From contig CAMVFZ010000003.1 in the NCBI GenBank assembly GCA_947166905.1, positions 94,595-158,594 on the forward strand: a DNA stretch of 64,000 nucleotides, in the 5' to 3' direction. The notes under the pieces were generated by a model. The model was not told where the DNA came from and ran no database searches. It saw nothing but the letters and a program-made list of their open reading frames with translations. Each line of letters starts with the position of its first letter. Position 1 is the stretch's first letter. Positions 43,804-52,937 of the stretch are shown in pieces. The stretch is from an uncultured Prevotellaceae bacterium (GTDB taxonomy: Bacteria; Bacteroidota; Bacteroidia; Bacteroidales; UBA932). Both the position numbers and the translations under genes were made by a program.

Positions 43804-45123
43804 CTACTCGTTGAAGGTAATTACCTGCCCCGGACCGCGGTAAAGTTGCACGGGGCCGTCCATTTCTATGGCGATTACGGTTATGGCGCTGTCAAGGGCT
43901 TCTTCCGGCACTGTAATCTCCAGCAGGCCGGGTACTTCCGTCCAAGACAACTTGTTGAATATCTTCCACTTAGGAGCAATATCGCTGCCCACTACGCGGA
44001 TGTTTTTAATATGGTCAATCAGACCTTTGACTTCTACCGGACCGATGGGTTTATATGGCAGGTAAAGGTAGAGCACATCACCTTTTGCATTCACGGCGGT
44101 GTAAGCCTTTACATGATCTCCGGGGATACCGGCGCGCGTACCATAGACAGCCTCTGAGTGCTTGGCTGTCCAGCGCCCTAGTTCGCGCAGAACTTCCACC
44201 TCTTCTTCCGGAATGGTGCCGTCCTCGCGCGGGCCTATGTCCAGAAGCAGGTTTCCGCCGTTGGAGATGCAGTCTACCAGTGTGCGGAGCACCATCTGCG
44301 GGCTCTTGAAATTGACGTCCCTGTGCTGGAAGCCCCAGGAGTCGTTGATGGTATAGCAAAGCTCCCAGTATCTGTCCGCCGGACGTACTACCGGCACGCC
44401 AATTTCCGGGGTGCCGTAGTCTCCGTAACCCTGTATGCGTGAATTGATTATGCACTTTGGATTCTGGCTGCGAAGTTTGTCTGTAATCTCCTTTGCCTTC
44501 CAGGTTTCGGCGTCCTGCTCCCAGTCGCCGTCAAACCACCAGAGGTCTGGCTGATAGGCGTTGTAAAGCTCTTGAAGCTGGGCGTCGTCAAAGTCCAGGA
44601 ATCGCTGCCAGCGGGCAGGATCGGCCTTGATGTCGTATTTGGCCGGGCCGTCCCTGTAGATGTTGGGATAGTCAGGGTGGGACCAGTCCAACAGGGAGTA
44701 ATAGAGCCCGAGCTTTATTCCGCGGGTGCGCACCGCCTCTGCGAAGGGGGTCAGTACGTCGCGCGCAGCGGGGGACATCTTGGCTATGGATTTGTCATCG
44801 GCCCTGGTGTCCCAAAGGGCTACGCCGTCATGATGCTTGGATGTAATGACGGTATACTTTGCTCCGGAGGATGCAATCAGGTCCGCCCAGGCCTGCGGGT
44901 CGTACTTTGCGGCAGTGAACCTTTTGGCCTGCGCCATATAATCCTCGTGCGTTAGCTGCCTGTTGTAAAAGGACCAGCTTTCACCTACGCCGTCAACGGC
45001 ATAAATGCCCCAATGGATGAAGATACCCAGCTTGGCATCGTCGAACCATTGCATTTTACCGGCCTCCTGTGCATTGCAAAGGAAAGCCGGTAAAACTAAA
45101 AATAATATTAAAAAGCGTTTCAT
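43804..45123 (-). CDS. GH29 alpha-L-fucosidase
   Basis: Exported GH29 enzyme (signal peptide MKRFLILFLVLPAFLCNA, cleaved about residue 18) that removes terminal alpha-linked L-fucose. 439 residues. Barrel motifs are KLGIFIHWGIYAVDG, YTVITSKHHDGVALW and YYSLLDWSHPDY. The predicted nucleophile is the first Asp in DLWWFDGDWEQD. A beta-sandwich domain follows from about 340. The acid/base is variable in this family and is not assigned. The ATG overlaps the purA TGA by 4 nt, which puts a glycosidase in the same transcript as a nucleotide-synthesis gene. Fucosylated xyloglucan or host glycans are possible substrates. Confidence 0.9.
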   Translation of the reverse strand: MKRFLILFLVLPAFLCNAQEAGKMQWFDDAKLGIFIHWGIYAVDGVGESWSFYNRQLTHEDYMAQAKRFTAAKYDPQAWADLIASSGAKYTVITSKHHDGVALWDTRADDKSIAKMSPAARDVLTPFAEAVRTRGIKLGLYYSLLDWSHPDYPNIYRDGPAKYDIKADPARWQRFLDFDDAQLQELYNAYQPDLWWFDGDWEQDAETWKAKEITDKLRSQNPKCIINSRIQGYGDYGTPEIGVPVVRPADRYWELCYTINDSWGFQHRDVNFKSPQMVLRTLVDCISNGGNLLLDIGPREDGTIPEEEVEVLRELGRWTAKHSEAVYGTRAGIPGDHVKAYTAVNAKGDVLYLYLPYKPIGPVEVKGLIDHIKNIRVVGSDIAPKWKIFNKLSWTEVPGLLEITVPEEALDSAITVIAIEMDGPVQLYRGPGQVITFNE

Positions 45124-46406
45124 ACTCTTTCGATAGTGGCCTCGCGGTCAGGACCAAGGGAGATGATAGAAATTCTAGTACCTAAGTAATTCTCAATGAA
45201 TTTAACGTAGTTCATAAATACTTCCGGCAGGTCTTCTTCCTTGCGGATGTCAGCCAGGCAGGTCTTCCAGCCGGGGAAATCTGTGTAAACCGGAGTTACG
45301 CGGCCGTCTGAAATATCAAACGGGAAGCGGTCAGTCTCTTTGCCGTCCACTATGTAAGAGGTGCATGCGCGGATGGTGTCGAAGGTATCCAGGCAGTCGG
45401 ACTTCATCATGATAAGATCTGTAACGCCGCTAAGTGTAACTGCATACTTGAGGGCAACCAGGTCTATCCATCCGCAGCGGCGGGGACGTCCTGTTACTGC
45501 GCCGTACTCGTGGCCGATGCGCCTGAGCTCCTCTCCCGTAGCGTCGAACAGCTCTGTAGGGAAGGGACCGCTACCAACTCTGGTGCAGTATGCCTTGAAG
45601 ATACCGTATACCTTGCCGATGCGGCTGGGGGCTGCGCCAAGACCGGTGCAAACGCCTCCGGCGGTGGTGTTGGAAGAGGTTACGAACGGATAAGAACCGT
45701 AATCTACATCCAGCATTGAGCCCTGAGCGCCCTCTGCAAGAATGGGCTGCTCCTTAAGAACATCGTCTACAAAGAACTCGCAGTCTACGAACTTGAAGGC
45801 CTTCATGCGCTCTATTGCAGCGAAGAACTTCTCTTCCTCAAGATCTTTCTCTTCATAAGTGAAGCCAAGGTCTTTAAGCTGCTCTTTATGCTTTGCGGTA
45901 AGCTTCTGGTATTTTTCTTTGAAGTCCGGGAGCTCAATATCACCTACGCGAACTCCGTTGCGGCCGGTTTTGTCACTGTAGCACGGGCCGATGCCTTTAA
46001 GTGTAGAGCCGATCTTACCCTTGCCGGCTGCGGCCTCGCGGGCAGCGTCCAGCAGCCTGTGGGTAGGAAGGATCAGGTGGGCCTTACGGCCGATGACCAA
46101 CTTCTTCTCCGGCTGGATACCGGTGGCTTCGCGGATGCTGTCGCATTCAGAAATGAAGGAGATGGGATCCAGTACTACACCGTTACCCACGATATTGGTA
46201 GAGCCCTCCCTGAAGATACCGGAAGGGATACTTCTTACTACGAATGACTTGCCGTCAAAATGCAGGGAGTGACCTGCGTTGGGGCCGCCCTGGAAACGCG
46301 CTACTACGCCGTAACGGCCGGCCAATACATCAACAATCTTTCCTTTGCCCTCGTCACCCCACTGGAGGCCGAGAACCACGTCTACCTTGTGCATATCTTT
46401 CTTCAT
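45120..46406 (-). CDS. purA: Adenylosuccinate synthetase
   Basis: Makes adenylosuccinate from IMP, aspartate and GTP in AMP synthesis. 428 residues, typical length. Motifs: VVLGLQWGDEGKGKIVDVLA, FQGGPNAGHS, GSTLKGIGPCYSDKTGRNGV, EGAQGSMLDVDYGSYPFVTSS (shown in part), TGRPRRCGWIDLVALKYA. The start at 46406 keeps four residues before the conserved HKVDVVLGLQ; ATG 46394 is an alternative. Lies 5 nt after ssb and overlaps the fucosidase gene. Confidence 0.96.
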   Translation of the reverse strand: MKKDMHKVDVVLGLQWGDEGKGKIVDVLAGRYGVVARFQGGPNAGHSLHFDGKSFVVRSIPSGIFREGSTNIVGNGVVLDPISFISECDSIREATGIQPEKKLVIGRKAHLILPTHRLLDAAREAAAGKGKIGSTLKGIGPCYSDKTGRNGVRVGDIELPDFKEKYQKLTAKHKEQLKDLGFTYEEKDLEEEKFFAAIERMKAFKFVDCEFFVDDVLKEQPILAEGAQGSMLDVDYGSYPFVTSSNTTAGGVCTGLGAAPSRIGKVYGIFKAYCTRVGSGPFPTELFDATGEELRRIGHEYGAVTGRPRRCGWIDLVALKYAVTLSGVTDLIMMKSDCLDTFDTIRACTSYIVDGKETDRFPFDISDGRVTPVYTDFPGWKTCLADIRKEEDLPEVFMNYVKFIENYLGTRISIISLGPDREATIERV

Positions 46407-46411
46407 GATTT

Positions 46412-46849
46412 TTAGAAAGGAAGATCATCGCCCTCCTGGACTGCAGGAGCCGACGGAGCTGAGCTCTGGGCGGTGAAACCTGCGGGAACATCATTTTCCC
46501 TGTCTTTGCGGTTGAGGAGCTGCAGGGTGTCTGCTACGATCTCTGTGATGTAGCGTTTTTGGCCTGCCTGGTCCGTCCAGCTGCGGGAACGCAGATGGCC
46601 CTCTATGTAAAGCTGGCTGCCCTTCTTTACGAAGCGCTCCACTGTGTCTGCCAGGCCTCTCCAGGCTACGATGTTGTGCCATTCCGTATTCTCCTGAAGA
46701 TTGCCGGAGCGGTCGCGGTAACGCTCTGTTGTTGCAAGTGTAAAGGTTGCTACTTTGGCATTTGCGCCGTTGGTTGAATTTCCATCAAGGTAACGTACTG
46801 TAGGATCCTGACCCACGTTACCGATAAGCATTGCTTTGTTAAGTGACAT
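46412..46849 (-). CDS. ssb: Single-stranded DNA-binding protein
   Basis: A 145-residue OB-fold protein protecting ssDNA in replication and repair. Starts SLNKAMLIGNVGQDPTVRYL, with FTLATTERYRDRSGNLQENT, WHNIVAWRGLADTVERFVKKG and QLYIEGHLRSRSW. A short disordered linker leads to the acidic partner-binding tail EGDDLPF. All typical of bacterial Ssb. Transcribed with purA. Confidence 0.95.
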   Translation of the reverse strand: MSLNKAMLIGNVGQDPTVRYLDGNSTNGANAKVATFTLATTERYRDRSGNLQENTEWHNIVAWRGLADTVERFVKKGSQLYIEGHLRSRSWTDQAGQKRYITEIVADTLQLLNRKDRENDVPAGFTAQSSAPSAPAVQEGDDLPF

Positions 46850-46952
46850 AGTATTATATAGGTTTTATTCGTATCGAAAAACAGCCGTTTCAGATAACGT
46901 TCAAAGTTACGGAAAAAATTCGTATATTCGCGAAGAATAATTCCAGAAAAAT

Positions 46953-47585
46953 ATGAAAAAATTCCTTGTTTTGTCCGCAGTAATTGCAGTGGCTCTGTTG
47001 ACCGCTTGCAAAGGTCAGGAAAACGTGGCCAAAGAGCCATCGGCACTTGAAGTAATCATGACCAGAACCAGCATTCGCGCCTTCACCGGAGAGCCGGTTG
47101 CAAAGGAACAGCTGGAGACCATCCTCAAGGCCGGTATGGCAGCCCCTACCGCCATTAATATGCAGCCCTGGCGCTTTGTGGTTGTAACAGACAAGGCCAA
47201 GATTGCCGATATCTTCGGACAGGGCCCGCGTAGCGGAATGTTCACTACCGCTGGTGCGGTTATCGTAGTTTGTGGCCAGACCACATCGATGCGCAAGCCT
47301 TTCGGCCAGCCCGATGCCCCTGAGACCGAGCAGCCCAATATATTCTGGTACGAAGACTGCTCAGCCGCAGCAGAGAACATACTCCTTGCCGCCCATGCCA
47401 TCGGCCTTGGAGCCGTTTGGACAGCCGGTTATCCCGCCCAGGAGCGCATTGCGCCCATCGCAGAGGCTCTGGGCCTGCCGCAGAACGTTGTGCCGCTTTG
47501 CATTATTCCAATAGGCGTACCGGCAGAGAATCCGGAGCCCAAGGATAAATGGAAACCGGAAAACATCCACTGGGAGCAGTGGTAA
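46953..47585 (+). CDS. Nitroreductase-family lipoprotein
   Basis: A 210-residue FMN-dependent nitroreductase fold with a lipoprotein signal (LLTAC, Cys19), so it is unusual in being membrane-anchored outside the cytoplasm. Core motifs: RTSIRAFTGEPVAKEQLETI (FMN phosphate site), AAPTAINMQPWRFVVV, CSAAAENILLAAHAIGLGAVW and IPIGVPAENPEPKDKW. Lipid-anchored members occur in many Bacteroidales. Their electron donor is unknown to me. TATATTCG at 46923-46930 is a near-match to the -7 box, 22 nt before ATG. Convergent with aroE, 2-nt gap. Confidence 0.88.
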   Translation: MKKFLVLSAVIAVALLTACKGQENVAKEPSALEVIMTRTSIRAFTGEPVAKEQLETILKAGMAAPTAINMQPWRFVVVTDKAKIADIFGQGPRSGMFTTAGAVIVVCGQTTSMRKPFGQPDAPETEQPNIFWYEDCSAAAENILLAAHAIGLGAVWTAGYPAQERIAPIAEALGLPQNVVPLCIIPIGVPAENPEPKDKWKPENIHWEQW

Positions 47586-47587
47586 TA

Positions 47588-48478
47588 TTATAATTCAGGA
47601 AACTCTCCTGTAAGAACCGGATAGCCTGCGAAGGCCTGGAGAACCAGCCAGGCATGGCCGTCCATGAGAATTGCGCCGCCACGTTTGGCGGTTTCAAGAA
47701 GGGCCCCGCTGAATGCGGGGTTTTTGTAGTTGGCCTCGACTATAATCTTGGCCGGATGTCCCGGTTTGGGTTCAAAATCGGCCGGAGTAAGGCTCTCGAG
47801 GCCGGCCAGCGGGCCCGATGCGGCGTAAACCAGTACGTCGCAGTCGCGTACCGCTCCGCGAAGAAGACTTGCCGGGCAAACCGCAACCTCGTACTCCGGA
47901 ATATCCATAACAAAGCTTGCCGCCTTTTCTATGGTGCGGTTCATAAGCATTGTCTTGAACCCCAGCTCCGCTGCGGCTACAGTGGCAGCCTTGCCAGCCC
48001 CGCCGCAGCCGATTATAAGTGCCGCAGGCTTTTCGGGGTAAACATTTCCGCGCTGCTCCTTGAAGAACTGATGAACTTTTCTGTGGAAGCCGGTGCCGAA
48101 GGTGTCGGACATCTCCGTGACAATGCCGGGGAAGGTGGCTTCTGCAATGCAAAGCACTACGGCAGAAAAGTCTGTATTGTCGCCCAGAATGCCTTCCGGA
48201 GTCTTTACGGCAAGGTTGATAGCCCCTGCCTTAAGCGACGGGCCGGTAAGCGCACCCTGGCCGTTGGCTGTAAGCGCAGCTACCTGCTCAAAAGCCTTTT
48301 CCTTGAAAGGTGCGGTTATGTTAACTCCTTGATAATCTTTAAGAAACGTTTGCCAAAGAGGCTCAAATTCGGGGCCTTCTATAAGGTCATAAGCCCAGCG
48401 CCCCTGATAGGCGCCGCGGAACATTTCCGGGCTTCCGGAATGGGCAATATCGTGGCCTATGAGTCCGAACTTTTTCAT
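47588..48478 (-). CDS. aroE: Shikimate dehydrogenase
   Basis: Reduces 3-dehydroshikimate to shikimate with NADPH. 296 residues. FGLIGHDIAHSGSPEMFR (substrate site), GVNITAPFKEKAF with the catalytic Lys, LGDNTDFSAV with the catalytic Asp, then the NADP-binding ALIIGCGGAGKAATVAAAEL and LMNRTIEKA. It is longer than average because of an insert around residues 115-145 between the two domains. Start ATG overlaps the stop of the upstream methyltransferase gene. Confidence 0.92.
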   Translation of the reverse strand: MKKFGLIGHDIAHSGSPEMFRGAYQGRWAYDLIEGPEFEPLWQTFLKDYQGVNITAPFKEKAFEQVAALTANGQGALTGPSLKAGAINLAVKTPEGILGDNTDFSAVVLCIAEATFPGIVTEMSDTFGTGFHRKVHQFFKEQRGNVYPEKPAALIIGCGGAGKAATVAAAELGFKTMLMNRTIEKAASFVMDIPEYEVAVCPASLLRGAVRDCDVLVYAASGPLAGLESLTPADFEPKPGHPAKIIVEANYKNPAFSGALLETAKRGGAILMDGHAWLVLQAFAGYPVLTGEFPEL

Positions 48479-49293
48479 TGACGCTGCCTTACGGCTTCAA
48501 AAAGAAGTATTGCGGCCGATACCGATACGTTCAGGGAATCAAGCCTGCCCAGCATAGGTATGCGGATGTGCGCATCGGCGGCCTCGCGCCAGGCTTGTGA
48601 CAGGCCGGTAGCTTCAGTTCCCATAACCAGCGCAACCCCGTGGCGCATATCGGATTCGTAGTAAAGCACGGAGTCCTGAAGCTGCGCTGTAAGTATGCGT
48701 ATACCTTTGTCTTTCAGGTATTTGATTGCCTCTTCCGATGTTGCTGTGACTACCGGTACGGTAAACACCGCACCGATTGAAGCACGTATCAGATTGGGAT
48801 TGAAAAGGTCTGTCAGAGGGTCGCAGATAATAACTGCGTCTGCCTTGGCTGCATCGGCGCTCCTGAGTACTGCGCCAAGGTTGCCGGGCTTTTCTACAGC
48901 CTCCAGAACCATAACCAGCGGGTTCTCCGGAAGGTTTAACTTAGCCAGTGTAAGCTCCGGTGTAACCACCTCTGCTACAATGCCTTCCGTACCTTCGCGG
49001 TAGGCTATTTTGCCGTAAACGGCAGGGGAGACCTCGAAGACGGTGAGATTTCTCCGCTCGCTCTGCTCGGTCGAAATGACATTCTTAAGCAGCGGCGTCT
49101 CATCGGTCAGCTCCAGGATATCGGGACACACGAAAAGGGTGTCAATCTGATATCCGGCCTCAAGGCAGTGTTCAAGTTCACGTCGGCCTTCTACCACAAA
49201 AAGACCCTTCTCGCGGCGCAGTCTTGATTTTTCCTGCAACGCCAGCAAATCTTTTATCTTAGGATTCTGACCGGATGTGATTAACTCTGCCAT
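48475..49293 (-). CDS. SpoU/TrmH-family RNA 2'-O-methyltransferase
   Basis: SPOUT-fold enzyme methylating a ribose in rRNA or tRNA. N-terminal substrate-binding domain with KIKDLLALQEKSRLRREKGL and FVVEGRRELEHCLEAG, catalytic domain with EAVEKPGNLGAVLRSADAA, VALVMGTEATGLS and IPMLGRLDSLNVSVSAAILL (the knot). ATG 49293 starts the natural sequence MAELITSGQNPKIKDL. The longer open frame begins inside an inverted repeat and is not preferred. Residues about 71-83 (ISTEQSERRNLTV) are encoded by a repeat-like stretch at 49045-49081. The exact target nucleotide cannot be told. Confidence 0.9.
   Translation of the reverse strand: MAELITSGQNPKIKDLLALQEKSRLRREKGLFVVEGRRELEHCLEAGYQIDTLFVCPDILELTDETPLLKNVISTEQSERRNLTVFEVSPAVYGKIAYREGTEGIVAEVVTPELTLAKLNLPENPLVMVLEAVEKPGNLGAVLRSADAAKADAVIICDPLTDLFNPNLIRASIGAVFTVPVVTATSEEAIKYLKDKGIRILTAQLQDSVLYYESDMRHGVALVMGTEATGLSQAWREAADAHIRIPMLGRLDSLNVSVSAAILLFEAVRQRQ
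49045..49081. repeat. Repeat-like element inside the SpoU methyltransferase gene
   Basis: A 37-nt stretch beginning GAGATTTCTCCGCTCG and ending GGTCGAAATGACA. I recognise its form as an interspersed repeat of Bacteroidales genomes that is usually intergenic. Here it is read in frame in the N-terminal domain region. Confidence 0.45.
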
Positions 49294-49312
49294 AAGTTGT
49301 TGATAGTTGTTG

Positions 49313-49426
49313 TAATAGTACAGGGGTCTAAAACTCATGCCACCCTCGGCAATGTTAGAGGGAGGGGCCCATCGCCTGCGATGGGAGGGATGAGCGAAGC
49401 GAAAGTTTTAGACCCCTATACTATTA
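49313..49426. repeat. Long inverted-repeat element between lysS and the SpoU methyltransferase gene
   Basis: Arms of 23 nt (49313-49335 and 49404-49426) pair with a single mismatch. The core of each arm is AGGGGTCTAAAACT or its complement. The loop contains a second perfect hairpin CCCATCGC-CT-GCGATGGG (49368-49385). The element fills the gap downstream of lysS and could serve as its terminator, but it looks like a small mobile or REP-like palindromic element. Confidence 0.8.
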
Positions 49427-50944
49427 TTACAGAGTCTTTTCAGGACGCATCTGAGGGAAGAACAGAACATCCTGAATGGTGGTCTGGCCGGTCATGAACA
49501 TGGTCAGACGGTCGATACCCATACCAAGACCGGAAGTCGGAGGCATACCATATTCAAGAGCACGAACAAAATCGTAATCAATGAACATAGCCTCATCGTC
49601 ACCACCGGCCTTAAGCTTAGCCTGATCCTCAAAGCGCTCAAGCTGGTCTACAGGATCATTCAACTCTGAGTAAGCGTTAGCCAGCTCCTTACCGCAAACA
49701 AAGAGCTCAAAACGCTCTGTAAGGGCAGGATTGCTTCTGTGCCTCTTGGTAAGAGGGGACATCTCTACGGGATAGTCAATCACGAAGGTAGGCTGAACGA
49801 AGTTCTTCTCGCAGTACTCGCCGAAGATAGCGTCAATCAGCTTGCCAACGCCCATGGAAGGGGTAATCTCTACGTTCAGCTTCTTGCAGACTGCGCGAAG
49901 CTCGTCAACACCCATGCCTGCAACATCAACACCTGCATACTCCTTGATGGCATCAAGAATGCCGATGCGGCGGTAAGGAGCCTTGAAGTCTACCTCGTTG
50001 CCGTTGATGGTAACCTTGGTGGTGCCGTTGACGGCAGTGGAAACCTTCTCCAGCATCTTCTCTACAAACTCCATCATCCAGATGTAATCCTTGTATGCGA
50101 CATAGATTTCCATACAGGTGAACTCAGGGTTGTGAGTCTTGTCCATACCCTCGTTGCGGAAGTCCTTTGCGAACTCGTAAACGCCAGGGAAACCGCCCAC
50201 GATGAGCCTCTTGAGGTAAAGCTCGTTGGCGATTCTCATGTAAAGAGGAATGTCAAGAGCGTTATGGTGTGTGATGAAAGGACGTGCGGTTGCGCCGCCA
50301 GGGATGGCCTGAAGGATAGGAGTCTCTACCTCAAGGCAGCCGGCTGCGTTAAAGTATTCGCGCATGGTGGCAATAATCTTGGCCCTCTTTACGAATACGT
50401 CCTTAACCTGGGGATTCACGATAAGATCCACATACCTCTGACGGTAGCGGAGCTCCGGATCGGTGAAGGCGTCGTGTACCTTGCCATCGGCCTCCTTTAC
50501 GATAGGAAGCACTTTGAGGGACTTGCTAAGTACGGTAAGTTCTTTTGCGTGAACCGACAGCTGGCCGGTCTGGGTAATGAAGGCAAAGCCTTTTATACCA
50601 ACGATATCGCCGATATCCAAAAGTTTTTTGAATACGGTGTTATACATTGTCTTGTCCTCTCCGGGGCAGATTTCGTCACGCTTTACATATACTTGAATGC
50701 GGCCAGACTCGTCCTGAAGCTCCATGAAAGAAGCGGCGCCCATGATACGGCGGGACATAATACGGCCGGCAATGCACAAATCCTGGAGGTTGTTCTCTTC
50801 CGGTTTATACTCTGCTGCAATCTGCGCTGCAGATGCGTTTACGGGGTATAACGGGGCGGGGTAGGGCTCAATGCCCAGCTCGCGCAATTTGTTCATAGAC
50901 TCACGTCTCAGGATTTCCTGTTCACTTAGCTGTTGTGTTGCCAT
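49427..50944 (-). CDS. lysS: Lysyl-tRNA synthetase, class II
   Basis: Charges tRNA-Lys. 505 residues from ATG 50942-50944 ([20 protein letters not shown]). The frame continues open upstream but that part is non-conserved. OB-fold anticodon domain at about 55-165 ([20 protein letters not shown]), then catalytic core with motif 2 [19 protein letters not shown] and motif 3 [18 protein letters not shown] long inverted repeat lies directly after the stop. Divergent from recJ with 84 nt between start codons. Confidence 0.96.
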   Translation of the reverse strand: MATQQLSEQEILRRESMNKLRELGIEPYPAPLYPVNASAAQIAAEYKPEENNLQDLCIAGRIMSRRIMGAASFMELQDESGRIQVYVKRDEICPGEDKTMYNTVFKKLLDIGDIVGIKGFAFITQTGQLSVHAKELTVLSKSLKVLPIVKEADGKVHDAFTDPELRYRQRYVDLIVNPQVKDVFVKRAKIIATMREYFNAAGCLEVETPILQAIPGGATARPFITHHNALDIPLYMRIANELYLKRLIVGGFPGVYEFAKDFRNEGMDKTHNPEFTCMEIYVAYKDYIWMMEFVEKMLEKVSTAVNGTTKVTINGNEVDFKAPYRRIGILDAIKEYAGVDVAGMGVDELRAVCKKLNVEITPSMGVGKLIDAIFGEYCEKNFVQPTFVIDYPVEMSPLTKRHRSNPALTERFELFVCGKELANAYSELNDPVDQLERFEDQAKLKAGGDDEAMFIDYDFVRALEYGMPPTSGLGMGIDRLTMFMTGQTTIQDVLFFPQMRPEKTL

Positions 50945-50968
50945 TTTTCCTATTTTAATTCCAAACTG

Positions 50969-50976
50969 CAAATATA
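50969..50976 (-). promoter_or_regulatory. -7 box of the lysS promoter
   Basis: On the minus strand TATATTTG matches TAnnTTTG and lies 24 nt before the lysS ATG. A -33 TTG is not visible at the expected spacing. Confidence 0.6.
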
Positions 50977-50991
50977 GGAAAATTATTTCAC

Positions 50992-51022
50992 TTTGATTTC
51001 CCGACAAAAAATTATATATTTG
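50992..51022 (+). promoter_or_regulatory. recJ promoter, near-consensus and probably giving a leaderless mRNA
   Basis: TTTG (50992-50995) and TATATTTG (51015-51022) are 19 nt apart, a full match to the Bacteroidota consensus. The recJ ATG begins at 51029, only 6 nt after the box, about where transcription should start. The message would have no, or almost no, 5' leader. Confidence 0.75.
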
Positions 51023-51028
51023 CAAAAT

Positions 51029-52768
51029 ATGGAGAACGCCGTAGACAGGAAATGGATAATACGCGAGGCCCCGGATCCCGAGGCCGTCAGCCGTTTGTCT
51101 GCAGAGCTGGGTATAGACCCGGTTCTGTCTCAGCTTCTTGTCCAGCGCGGGGTAGAAACCTTCGAGCAGGCCCGCGCCTTCTTCCGCCCGGATCTTGATT
51201 CGCTTCACGACCCCTTCCTTATGAAGGACATGGACAAGGCTGTAGAGCGTCTTCGCAAGGCTGTAATCTCTGGAGAGAAAATCCTGGTTTACGGAGACTA
51301 CGACGTAGACGGCACCACAGCCGTTGCGCTTGTCTACTCCTTCCTTCGCCGCTTTACTTCCCGTGTAGATTTCTATATCCCCGACAGGTATGACGAGGGT
51401 TACGGAGTATCCCGCAAGGGTATCGAGTGGGCCGCAGAGAATGGCTTCAAGCTGATTATTACTCTGGATTGCGGAATCAAGGCCATAGAGAAGGTAGAGT
51501 ATGCGGCCTCCAAGGGCATCGACGTGGTTATTTGTGACCACCATCTGCCGGAGGAAGGCCTTCCCAACGCCGTGGCCGTACTGGACCCCAAGCGCGAAGA
51601 CTGCCACTATCCGTTCGATGACTTATGCGGATGCGGCGTCGGATTCAAGCTTGTCCAGGCCTATTCCCAGGTAGAGGGCCTTCCCTTCGAGGAACTCATT
51701 CCTCTTCTGGACCTTTTGGTTGTAAGTATCGCATCCGATCTTGTATCGGTCCGCGGAGAAAACCGCGTGCTGGCGCACTTCGGCCTCAAGAGGCTTAACG
51801 AACAGCCCCGCAAGGGCCTCCAGGCCATAATCAACCTTTCCAACCTGGAAAGCAGCCATGTTACCATAGACGATATAGTCTTCAAGATTGGCCCGCGTAT
51901 CAACGCTGCCGGACGTATTGAGTCCGGCCGTCTTGCAGTTGAGCTTCTCACTGCTCAGGACGATGCAGAGGCTGCGCGCATCGCCTCCCAGATCAACGAC
52001 AACAACAACGAGCGCAAGAGTATAGACCGCGAGATTACCCGTGAGGCCATAGAGATGGTTATGACGGGCAACTGTATATCCTCAGAGAATGCCACCATAG
52101 TTTACAACCCGTCCTGGAACAAGGGCGTTGTGGGCATTGTGGCATCCCGCCTGGTCGAGGCCTTCTACAAGCCTACTTTCGTGCTTACAAAGTCTAACGG
52201 CTTCGTTACCGGTTCTGCCCGCAGTGTCCGTGGCTTTGACCTTTACGATTCCATCGAGAGCCAGGCAGACCTTCTGGAGAACTTCGGAGGCCATATTTAT
52301 GCCGCCGGTCTTACCATGAAGGAAGAAAATCTGCCGGAGTTCGCCCGCCGTATAGACGAGTACGTCGCCACCCACCTTAGCAAAGAGATGTCTACGCCGG
52401 TCGTTGAGGTAGATTCAGTGCTGGATTTCTCTCACATCACCCCCAAGTTCTTCAGGATCCTGAAGCAGTTCCAGCCCTTTGGCCCCGGCAACAGCGCTCC
52501 TGTATTCATGACAGAGAACGTATACGACGACGGCAACGGCCGCAAGGTCGGTCCCGCCGCCCAGCACCTTAAACTGGAACTTATCCAGGAGAGCCAGCCG
52601 TACCATCAGATCGGTGCCATCGGCTTCAACATGTCGGAGTACTTCGACCATATAAAGGCCGGCAATCCCTTCGACATCTGTTATTCTATCGTGGAGAACT
52701 ACTACCGCGGCAACTCCACCATCCAACTCCGCATCAAGGACATCCGCGAGCGCGAGGATGTCATCTGA
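51029..52768 (+). CDS. recJ: Single-stranded-DNA-specific exonuclease RecJ
   Basis: 5'-3' ssDNA exonuclease for recombination and repair. 579 residues from ATG 51029 ([15 protein letters not shown]). DHH phosphoesterase motifs: [62 protein letters not shown]. The DHHA1 domain has [20 protein letters not shown] and [19 protein letters not shown], with a C-terminal OB-fold ([18 protein letters not shown]). All metal-binding residues are present. Earlier TTG at 50993 falls inside the promoter and is rejected as start. Confidence 0.95.
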   Translation: MENAVDRKWIIREAPDPEAVSRLSAELGIDPVLSQLLVQRGVETFEQARAFFRPDLDSLHDPFLMKDMDKAVERLRKAVISGEKILVYGDYDVDGTTAVALVYSFLRRFTSRVDFYIPDRYDEGYGVSRKGIEWAAENGFKLIITLDCGIKAIEKVEYAASKGIDVVICDHHLPEEGLPNAVAVLDPKREDCHYPFDDLCGCGVGFKLVQAYSQVEGLPFEELIPLLDLLVVSIASDLVSVRGENRVLAHFGLKRLNEQPRKGLQAIINLSNLESSHVTIDDIVFKIGPRINAAGRIESGRLAVELLTAQDDAEAARIASQINDNNNERKSIDREITREAIEMVMTGNCISSENATIVYNPSWNKGVVGIVASRLVEAFYKPTFVLTKSNGFVTGSARSVRGFDLYDSIESQADLLENFGGHIYAAGLTMKEENLPEFARRIDEYVATHLSKEMSTPVVEVDSVLDFSHITPKFFRILKQFQPFGPGNSAPVFMTENVYDDGNGRKVGPAAQHLKLELIQESQPYHQIGAIGFNMSEYFDHIKAGNPFDICYSIVENYYRGNSTIQLRIKDIREREDVI

Positions 52769-52867
52769 TTATTCTCAGCTCGAACTATTTCATTTTTAGT
52801 AATCAGCTCTTCTTCATTATACAAATAAAAAACTATTCGTATACTCTTAACTGTACGAAGAACTGGG

Positions 52868-52913
52868 GAGGCTACAAATCACGATAGTATTATAAATGAG
52901 TCAGCCTCTTTTT
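52868..52913 (+). terminator. Weak terminator-like hairpin downstream of recJ
   Basis: GAGGCT (52868-52873) can pair with AGCCTC (52903-52908), followed by a T-run. The loop is 29 nt, so the structure is weak. The surrounding 169-nt gap is AT-rich and otherwise shows nothing. Confidence 0.3.
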
Positions 52914-52937
52914 ATACAGTTTACTCTATTATAATAA

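Noticed and set aside
49739..50851. 370-residue open frame on the plus strand
   Set aside because: Antisense to lysS; no start signals or domains.
50945..51607. N-terminal extension of lysS by 221 residues
   Set aside because: It overlaps recJ, is not conserved in lysyl-tRNA synthetases, and crosses the divergent promoters.
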